39,330 bases of DNA, from assembly GCF_000719285.1 (NCBI RefSeq), contig NZ_JOFS01000051.1, positions 1-39,330 of the forward strand, read 5' to 3'. Below the pieces are notes generated by a model. It was given only the letters and a program-made list of their open reading frames with translations. It did not search any database and was not told the DNA's origin. Positions 34,233 through 39,330 of the stretch are shown piece after piece; within the stretch, counting starts at the first letter, position 1, and each line of letters opens with the position of its first letter. The stretch comes from Streptomyces bicolor. Its GTDB lineage: Bacteria > Actinomycetota > Actinomycetes > Streptomycetales > Streptomycetaceae. Position numbers and translations under genes: made by a program.

Positions 34233-35003
34233 ATGACGGCCCCCTCACACACCGACCGCGCCCGCTCCTTCAACGCCGCCGCAGCCCAGTACGCCGCGAA
34301 CCGCCCCTCCTACCCGCCCGCCCTCTTCGACGCCATCGAGGACCTCGCCGGCCGCCGCCTCACCGGCGCACGCGTCGTCGACGTGGGCGCGGGCACAGGC
34401 ATAGCCACCGCCCTCCTACGGCAGCGCGGCGCCGACGTACTGGCCGTGGAACCCGGCGACGGCATGGCGGCCCAGTTCCGCCGCAGTCACCCCGACCTCC
34501 CGATCGTCCGCGGCAACGGCAACGCTCTCCCCCTCGCCACCGCCTCCGCCGACTTCCTCACCTACGCCCAGGCCTGGCACTGGACGGACCCCGCCCACTC
34601 CGCCCCGGAGGCCCTCCGCGTGCTGCGGCCGGGCGGCTCACTCGCCCTGTGGTGGAACAGCACCCCTCTCGACATCCCGTGGCAGGCGGCACAGGCGGAC
34701 CGTATCGACCACCGCTTCGGCGCCCACCCCGTCGTCGAACAGGGAGGAAGCGGCGCCCGAGCCGCCATGGCCGACCCCACCGGCCGCCTCACCTTCACCC
34801 GCCGCAAGGTCCGCTGGAGCCGTCGCGTCCCCGTCGACACACACCTGGCGAACCTCGGCAGCCACTCGATCTTCCTGGTCCACGGCACAGAGGCGAGCAC
34901 CGCCTTCCTCACCGAGGAGAAGCAGCTCCTCCTCAAGACCTTCCCGGACGGGTTCATCGAGGAGACCTACGACGTCGACCTCCTGGTCGCCAACACCCCC
35001 TGA
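34233..35003 (+). CDS. Class I SAM-dependent methyltransferase
   Basis: A 256-residue methyltransferase. Motif I is VVDVGAGTGIATALL, motif II VLAVEPGDGMAAQF, and the post-II acidic region is IVRGNGNALPLATASADFLTYAQAWHW. The Leu-Arg-Pro-Gly-Gly strand (LRVLRPGGSLALWWN) is also typical of the UbiE/Tam-like group. The C-terminal third provides the acceptor site and is not distinctive, so the substrate is unknown. No Shine-Dalgarno sequence or clear -10 is visible. The preceding 295-nt gap (33938-34232) shows only a weak GGCCTG..CAGGCC dyad at its left edge. Confidence 0.87.
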   Translation: MTAPSHTDRARSFNAAAAQYAANRPSYPPALFDAIEDLAGRRLTGARVVDVGAGTGIATALLRQRGADVLAVEPGDGMAAQFRRSHPDLPIVRGNGNALPLATASADFLTYAQAWHWTDPAHSAPEALRVLRPGGSLALWWNSTPLDIPWQAAQADRIDHRFGAHPVVEQGGSGARAAMADPTGRLTFTRRKVRWSRRVPVDTHLANLGSHSIFLVHGTEASTAFLTEEKQLLLKTFPDGFIEETYDVDLLVANTP

Positions 35004-35135
35004 CCTCCCTCCCAACCCCTCGCCCTCTCAACTCCTCGCCCTCCCGACCCCTCCCCTCCAGCAATGCCGAGCCGAGGAAGACGGGCGATCTGCATACCTG
35101 GGCGCACGCCCTCACCGCCCGCCCAACCTCGGCGC

Positions 35136-35180
35136 TTGACGGCACAGCCCCACCCGAGGATTATTCATCACATGATGAAT
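35136..35180 (+). promoter_or_regulatory. ABC-exporter promoter with operator over +1 and start codon
   Basis: TTGACG (35136-35141), a 17-nt spacer and GATTAT (35159-35164) form a near-canonical vegetative promoter whose +1 falls at about the ATG at 35172. The palindrome ATTCATCACATGATGAAT (35163-35180; 8-bp arms, 2-nt centre) overlaps the -10, +1 and the start codons. A repressor bound there would block initiation. No regulator gene lies next to the operon. Confidence 0.72.
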
Positions 35181-35981
35181 TACTCGTCCGTCCGATCCGA
35201 CCCACCCGACACCCCCACCACCCCCGCCATCCGAGCCGACGCCCTGAACGTCGTCCGCGGCACCCGCCAAGTACTCCGCGACCTCGACTTCACGGTCCCG
35301 CGCGGCCAGATCACCGGCCTCCTCGGCCCGTCCGGCTGCGGCAAGACGACTCTCATGCGAGCGATCGTCGGCACCCAGGCCAAGGTCACCGGCACCCTCG
35401 ACGTCCTGGGTCGCCCCGCCGGCCACCCCACTCTGCGCACCCGCATCGGCTACGTCACCCAAGCCCCCTCCGTCTACGACGACCTGACGATCCGCCAGAA
35501 CCTCGCCTACTTCGCCGCGATCCTCGACCCCGGCCACGCGGCCGTCGACCGGCGCCACGAGAACGTCACCCGAGCCATCGCCGACGTGGACCTCTCCAGC
35601 CACGCCGACGCCCTGGCCGGCAACCTCTCCGGCGGCCAGCGCAGCCGCGTCTCCCTCGCGGTCGCCCTCCTCGGCACGCCGGAACTCCTGGTCCTGGACG
35701 AACCGACGGTCGGCCTCGACCCGGTCCTGCGCCGCGACCTCTGGAACCTCTTCCACGACATCGCCGCCTCCCGCGGCGCCGCCCTCCTCATCTCCTCCCA
35801 CGTCATGGACGAGGCAGAGCGCTGCCACCGCCTCCTCCTCATGCGCGAGGGCCGGATCCTCGCCGACGACACCCCCGAAGCCCTGCGCACCCGTACGAAC
35901 TCCGAGACGGTCGAGGCGGCCTTCCTGCACCTGGTCGACGAGGCGGTCGCGGCCGCCCGCGCGAAGGAGACCACGCGATGA
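35172..35981 (+). CDS. ABC exporter ATP-binding subunit (DrrA-like)
   Basis: A 269-residue ATPase of an ABC-2 type exporter. Walker A is GPSGCGKTTLM, the Q-loop YVTQAPSVYDDLT, the signature LSGGQRSRV, Walker B LLVLDEPTVGLDP, and the switch His in LLISSHVMDEAERC. The layout matches DrrA/CcmA-like single-domain ATPases, which act with a separate membrane subunit in drug or lipid export. The first ATG (35172) coincides with the predicted transcription start, so the mRNA may be leaderless; the second ATG is at 35175. The stop overlaps the start of the permease gene (ATGA). Confidence 0.9.
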   Translation: MMNYSSVRSDPPDTPTTPAIRADALNVVRGTRQVLRDLDFTVPRGQITGLLGPSGCGKTTLMRAIVGTQAKVTGTLDVLGRPAGHPTLRTRIGYVTQAPSVYDDLTIRQNLAYFAAILDPGHAAVDRRHENVTRAIADVDLSSHADALAGNLSGGQRSRVSLAVALLGTPELLVLDEPTVGLDPVLRRDLWNLFHDIAASRGAALLISSHVMDEAERCHRLLLMREGRILADDTPEALRTRTNSETVEAAFLHLVDEAVAAARAKETTR

Positions 35982-36765
35982 CCACGACGACGAGCACGAC
36001 ACGCTCCGACCCGCGCCCACCGGCCCCCTGAACCTCGCGCGCACAACCGCCACCGCCGCCCGGGTCCTGCGCCAGCTCCTCCACGACCCGCGCACCATCG
36101 CGCTGATGCTCCTCGTGCCCTGCGTGATGCTGTTCCTGCTGCGCTACGTCTTCGACGGCAGCCCGCGCACCTTCGACAACATCGGCGCCTCCCTCCTCGG
36201 GATCTTCCCGCTGATCACGATGTTCCTGGTCACCTCCATCGCCACCCTGCGCGAACGCACCTCGGGCACCCTCGAACGCCTCCTCGCCATGCCGCTGGGC
36301 AAGGGCGACCTGATCGCCGGCTACGCCCTCGCCTTCGGCACCCTCGCGATCATCCAGTCCGCCCTGGCGACAGGCCTCGCACTCTGGTTCCTCGGCCTGG
36401 ACGTCACGGGCAGCCCCTGGCTGCTCCTGCTCGTGGCCCTGCTCGACGCGCTGCTCGGCACCGCGCTCGGTCTCTTCGTCTCGGCCTTCGCGGCCTCCGA
36501 ATTCCAGGCCGTCCAGTTCATGCCGGCCGTGATCTTCCCCCAGCTCCTCCTCTGCGGCCTGTTCACTCCCCGCGACAACATGCACCCGGCCCTCGAGGCC
36601 ATCTCCAACGTCCTCCCCATGTCCTACGCGGTCGACGGCATGAACGAGGTCCTCAAGCACACCGACATGACCGCCAACTTCGTCCGCGACGCCCTGATCG
36701 TGGCGGGCTGCGCCCTGCTGGTCCTGGGCCTGGGCGCGGCGACCCTGCGGCGCAGGACGGCATGA
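35978..36765 (+). pseudogene. ABC-2 exporter permease with N-terminal frameshift
   Basis: A permease with about six helices (LMLLVPCVMLFLLRYVF, LLGIFPLITMFLVTSIATL and so on) and the ABC-2 signature region RERTSGTLERLLAMPL. The ATG at 35978 overlaps the ATPase stop, and its frame reads MTTTTSTTRSDPRPPAP before a TGA at 36029-36031. The body (LNLARTTATAARVLRQLLHDP onward, to 36765) is in the frame shifted by two. Adding one C to the C5 run at 36024-36028 joins the two parts exactly. No ATG, GTG or TTG precedes 36106 in the body frame, and that ATG falls inside the first helix. So either this is a real one-base deletion or a sequencing slip, or translation begins at a CTG at 36028. Confidence 0.8.
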
Positions 36766-36911
36766 CCGCCGCGGGGCCGGGACCGGCCGGGCAGCACGAC
36801 GGCCCACCCCCTCCGCCCCGCTCCGTCCGCCCACCGGACACGCCACCTCGAAAGCCGCCCCCGGTGCGAGGATGAACCCGGACGACGCAACCCCCGGAGG
36901 GCACCCCAGCC

Positions 36912-37724
36912 ATGACCCAGAAAGTCGCAGTCCTCGGCACCGGCAAGATCGGCGAAGCCCTGCTCAGCGGAATGATCCGCGGCGGCTGGGCCCCGGCCGA
37001 CCTCCTGGTGACGGCCCGCCGCGCGGAACGAGCCGAAGAACTCCGCACCCGCTACGGAGTCACCCCGGTCACCAACGCCGAAGCCGCCAAGACCGCCGAC
37101 ACGCTGATCCTCACGGTCAAGCCGCAGGACATGGGCACCCTCCTCGACGAACTCGCCCCGCACGTGCCCGCCGACCGCCTGGTCATCAGCGGAGCCGCAG
37201 GCATCCCCACCTCCTACTTCGAGGCCCGCCTCGCCGCCGGCACCCCGGTCGTCCGCGTCATGACGAACACGCCAGCCCTCGTCGACGAGGCCATGTCCGT
37301 CATCTCCGCGGGCAGCCACGCCAGCGAAGCCGACCTTGCCCACACCGAGGAGATCTTCGGCTCCGTGGGCAAGACGCTCCGCGTCCCCGAGTCCCAGCAG
37401 GACGCCTGCACCGCACTCTCCGGCTCCGGCCCGGCGTACTTCTTCTACCTGGTCGAAGCCATGACCGACGCCGGCATCCTCCTCGGCCTGCCCCGCGACA
37501 AGGCACACGACCTCATCGTCCAGTCCGCGATCGGCGCCGCGACGATGCTCCGCGACAGCGGCGAACACCCCGTCAAGCTCCGCGAGAACGTGACGTCCCC
37601 CGCCGGCACCACCATCAACGCCATCCGCGAACTCGAGAACCACGGCGTACGAGCCGCACTCATCGCCGCCCTCGAAGCGGCCCGCGACCGCAGCCGCGAA
37701 CTGGCCTCCGGCAACAACAAATGA
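36912..37724 (+). CDS. proC: Pyrroline-5-carboxylate reductase ProC
   Basis: A 270-residue ProC, which makes proline from pyrroline-5-carboxylate with NAD(P)H. The Rossmann start is KVAVLGTGKIGEALLSGMI, with ARRAERAEELRTRYG as the second beta-alpha unit. The catalytic domain includes VVRVMTNTPALVDEAMSVIS, ALSGSGPAYFFYLVEAMTDAG and a signature region NVTSPAGTTINAIRELE. GGAGGG lies 11-17 nt before the ATG. It is followed by a perfect hairpin and the convergent trpS gene. The 146-nt gap to the permease holds no other gene. Confidence 0.95.
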   Translation: MTQKVAVLGTGKIGEALLSGMIRGGWAPADLLVTARRAERAEELRTRYGVTPVTNAEAAKTADTLILTVKPQDMGTLLDELAPHVPADRLVISGAAGIPTSYFEARLAAGTPVVRVMTNTPALVDEAMSVISAGSHASEADLAHTEEIFGSVGKTLRVPESQQDACTALSGSGPAYFFYLVEAMTDAGILLGLPRDKAHDLIVQSAIGAATMLRDSGEHPVKLRENVTSPAGTTINAIRELENHGVRAALIAALEAARDRSRELASGNNK

Positions 37725-37730
37725 CGCCCG

Positions 37731-37754
37731 GCCGCCCCCTGCCCAGGGGGCGGC
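37731..37754. terminator. Hairpin between convergent proC and trpS
   Basis: GCCGCCCCCT (37731-37740) and its complement (37745-37754) form a perfect 10-bp stem with a GCCC loop, 6 nt after the proC stop. There is no T-run. Confidence 0.75.
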
Positions 37755-37764
37755 AAGCGCACCC

Positions 37765-38796
37765 CTACACGGTCACCCCGATATCCGCAGCCGCAGTCGC
37801 AACGGCCGGCAGCAACCCGATCGCCCGATACGCAGTGTCCACCGTCGGCCGCGCCATCGCCCGAGCCCGCTCCGCACCATCTCGCAGCACCCCCTCCACA
37901 TAGCCAGGATCCGCGCACAGCTCCCTGTGCCTCTCCTGCACGGGCCTGAGAACCTCGACCACAGCCTCCGCGGTGGCCGACTTCAAAGCGCCGTACGACT
38001 CATATACACCGCTCAGCTCCGATGGGTTCCCACCCGTACAGGCAGCCAGGACCTCCAGCAGATTCGCCACCCCCGGCTGCGCGGCCCGGTCGTACACGAC
38101 CTCCCGCCCGCTGTCGGTCACGGCCCGCATGACCTTCTTCCGCACCACATCCGGCTCATCGAGCAGATAGACGATCCCGGGCCCGGAATCGTCGCTCTTG
38201 CCCATCTTCGACATCGGATCCTGCAGATTCATCACCCGAGCCGCGACCTGCGGAGCCGTGGCCCGAGGCACCACGAACGTATGCCCGTACCGCTGGTTGA
38301 ACCGCACGGCCAGATCCCGCGCCAGCTCCACATGCTGCGTCTGATCGTCCCCGACCGGCACCTCATCGGTCCCGTACGCCAGGATGTCCGCCGCCATCAG
38401 CACGGGATACGTCAGCAGCGACAGCCGCACACTCCCGCCCCGCTCCCGCTCCCGCGCAGCCTTCTCCTTGTACTGGATCATCCGCCGCATCTCGCCGTCC
38501 GTGGCCACGCACTCCAGCACATACGACAGCCGCGCGTGCTCATCCACATGACTCTGTACGAAGACGGTGCACAGCTCCGGATCCAGCCCCGACGCCAGCA
38601 ACAACGTCGCCGCCTGCCGACTGAGCCTGCGCACCCGCGCCGGATCGTGGTCCACGGTCAGCGCATGCAGATCGACGATGCAGAACAGAGCGTCGGCCTG
38701 GTGCTGATCGACGGCAGCCCACCGCCGCATGGCACCCAGGTAGTTCCCCAGCGTCAGATGCCCGGTCGGCTTGACCCCACTGAAGACCCGCGTCAT
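37765..38796 (-). CDS. trpS: Tryptophanyl-tRNA synthetase, attenuator-controlled (auxiliary type)
   Basis: A 343-residue class I synthetase that charges tRNA-Trp. The HIGH-type motif is SGVKPTGHLTLGNYLGA; the KMSKS-type motif is MSKMGKSDD. Tryptophan-pocket segments are ALFCIVDLHALT (Bacillus has DQH at this place) and LTYPVLMAADIL, with GDDQTQHVELARDLA. The frame is open to 38823, but the ATG at 38796 has GGTGGAGAGGG just ahead and matches family starts. It is preceded by a leader peptide with two Trp codons and a terminator, the layout described for S. coelicolor trpRS1, the auxiliary synthetase that resists indolmycin. I infer the same here but cannot show resistance from sequence. Confidence 0.93.
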   Translation of the reverse strand: MTRVFSGVKPTGHLTLGNYLGAMRRWAAVDQHQADALFCIVDLHALTVDHDPARVRRLSRQAATLLLASGLDPELCTVFVQSHVDEHARLSYVLECVATDGEMRRMIQYKEKAARERERGGSVRLSLLTYPVLMAADILAYGTDEVPVGDDQTQHVELARDLAVRFNQRYGHTFVVPRATAPQVAARVMNLQDPMSKMGKSDDSGPGIVYLLDEPDVVRKKVMRAVTDSGREVVYDRAAQPGVANLLEVLAACTGGNPSELSGVYESYGALKSATAEAVVEVLRPVQERHRELCADPGYVEGVLRDGAERARAMARPTVDTAYRAIGLLPAVATAAADIGVTV

Positions 38797-38869
38797 CCCT
38801 CTCCACCTTCTGGTCGAGGCCACCGTCCCCGGCCGGCCGACCCTCAGAAGCTCTGGAGGGAGATACGAG

Positions 38870-38894
38870 AACGGCCGCCGAGGCGGCGGCCGTT
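38870..38894 (-). terminator. Attenuator terminator hairpin of trpS
   Basis: Perfect 11-bp stem (38870-38880 with 38884-38894) and 3-nt loop, 73 nt upstream of the trpS start. On the transcript, the stem is followed by U-rich but interrupted UCUCGUAUCUCC. Confidence 0.85.
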
Positions 38895-38920
38895 GAGTGC
38901 ATACGTGCGTACGGCCGCCG

Positions 38921-38962
38921 TCAGGCGGCCCACCACAGTTGGGTGCGCGTACGCGTAGTCAT
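38921..38962 (-). CDS. trpS leader peptide with tandem Trp codons
   Basis: A 13-residue ORF, MTTRTRTQLWWAA, ending in TGA. Its two TGG codons sit side by side near the end, where stalling by uncharged tRNA-Trp would act on the attenuator. A TACGCT -10 ends 7 nt before the ATG and there is no Shine-Dalgarno sequence, so the transcript probably begins at the ATG itself. Confidence 0.88.
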   Translation of the reverse strand: MTTRTRTQLWWAA

Positions 38963-38969
38963 GTGTCTC

Positions 38970-38975
38970 AGCGTA
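38970..38975 (-). promoter_or_regulatory. -10 of the trpS leader transcript
   Basis: TACGCT on the minus strand, 7 nt before the leader-peptide ATG at 38962; the -35 region is poor. Confidence 0.55.
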
Positions 38976-39003
38976 CGCCCCGAGGGTGCAGTCCGGAGGG
39001 AAG

Positions 39004-39032
39004 TTGACACGCCTCAGGCCGATCCGTAGTGT
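39004..39032 (+). promoter_or_regulatory. Strong vegetative promoter, rightward (rRNA operon)
   Basis: TTGACA (39004-39009), exactly 17 nt, then TAGTGT (39027-39032). It is the best -35/-10 pair in the window and points to the right edge. Confidence 0.8.
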
Positions 39033-39195
39033 TCTCCGAGTTGTCCGACGTGAGCGCCGACTCCGGTCGGTCCCCGGACAGCCACTCCGCAAGTACCAAC
39101 CATCATTCGATGACAGTCGATCTGTCTGCCGTCGTTTCATTGGCATGCGTATTTACGGAATGAGGAATCCGCGTTCGAGAGAACGCAGCCCCCGA

Positions 39196-39225
39196 TTAGC
39201 TCGGGAGCGAGGAGTCCGCTAAAGT
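39196..39225 (+). promoter_or_regulatory. Second candidate rRNA promoter
   Basis: TTAGCT (39196-39201), 18 nt, TAAAGT (39220-39225). The -35 is weak, but the TAAAGT-C context is repeated at 39300. Confidence 0.5.
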
Positions 39226-39330
39226 CTCACTCGTCGGAACGGCCCAACGGCCGCGAAGACAAGCCCCGCTGACTGGGAGTCAGGCCCGAGAGGATCTGAT
39301 AAAGTCGGAACCGCCGGAAAGGGAAACGCG

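Larger units (their letters stand above)
38870..38962 (-). promoter_or_regulatory. Ribosome-mediated transcription attenuator of trpS
   Basis: Four segments pair alternately. Region 1 (38924-38930) pairs with region 2 (38913-38919); region 2 (38911-38920) with region 3 (38884-38893, 10 bp); region 3 (38884-38894) with region 4 (38870-38880, 11 bp). The two Trp codons (38930-38935) lie right before region 1, so a ribosome stalled there would free region 2 to pair with 3 and prevent the 3:4 terminator. Confidence 0.88.
38997..39330 (+). other. Upstream region of an rRNA operon (genes outside the window)
   Basis: About 330 bp without a gene. It carries serial promoters (39004-39032, 39196-39225, and TAAAGT at 39300-39305). 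The closing bases, GATAAAGTCGGAACCGCCGG followed by an A-rich/GGGAAACG stretch, look like the leader of Streptomyces rRNA operons, from memory. Small dyads include GCGTTC-GAGA-GAACGC (39171-39186) and CTGACT-GGG-AGTCAG (39269-39283). The 16S gene should lie a few hundred bases beyond. Confidence 0.75.

Noticed and set aside
39035..39330. Small ORFs at the right end of the window
   Set aside because: Promoter elements and rRNA-leader-like sequence explain this stretch better; the ORFs have no ribosome-binding site or coding bias.

Overview
The window is a 39.3 kb stretch of Streptomyces-type chromosome. The evidence is very high G+C, GTG and even TTG starts, many starts without a Shine-Dalgarno sequence, long antisense shadow frames, and a run of recognisable actinomycete markers (lsr2, clpC, sigE-cseABC, disA-radA, auxiliary trpS). 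From memory, the order follows the S. coelicolor region around lsr2-clpC to trpRS1; I could not check this by alignment. I see no tRNA, CRISPR array, intact insertion sequence or prophage. It is mostly core chromosome with unusual repeats and regulatory sites.

Layout. 1-2350: small membrane protein, BlaI-type repressor, short N-acetylglutamate-synthase-like GNAT, the nucleoid silencer Lsr2, then a nine-unit 18-bp tandem array. 2343-6060: SCO3374-family gene (minus) and clpC behind a ClgR-type box, closed by a strong terminator. 6083-7811: secreted HAD acid phosphatase and exported M23 peptidase, with a four-tract G-quadruplex motif upstream of the latter. 7825-11169: TetR repressor and divergent DHA2 exporter with two near-identical operators between them, then an AraC regulator and a VOC protein. 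11185-14846 (minus): the cell-envelope stress operon sigE-cseA-cseB-cseC. 15161-18738: mutY, then a NarL-type kinase/regulator pair whose kinase carries an extra membrane-anchored C-terminal module. 18763-23055: PAP2 phosphatase, anchored Gly/Ser-rich protein, disA and radA. 23272-28623: a sigma-like/zinc-finger/transmembrane/BACON fusion protein, a Cys-rich protein, a Ppx/GppA-type phosphatase, a sugar phosphate isomerase and a TetR regulator. 28773-33937: ilvD, a transmembrane Ser/Thr kinase with a PQQ propeller, an SH3 protein and a small membrane protein. 34233-37724: methyltransferase, ABC-2 exporter (permease with an N-terminal frameshift) and proC. 37765-39330: trpS behind a complete ribosome-mediated attenuator (leader peptide with two tandem Trp codons), then the promoter region of a rightward rRNA operon whose genes lie beyond the window.

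Themes. Several loci concern the cell surface and its stresses (sigE-cseABC, M23 peptidase, PAP2, c-di-AMP synthase DisA, PASTA-free Ser/Thr kinase) and protein quality control (ClpC). Eleven starts have a TANNNT -10 hexamer 6-8 nt upstream, the arrangement expected for leaderless mRNAs. The best-defined regulatory device is the trpS attenuator. The least familiar candidates are the sigma-like/ZAS/BACON membrane fusion, the ABC exporter operator placed over its own +1 and start codon, and three in-register repeats (18 bp, 12 bp and GATACC).
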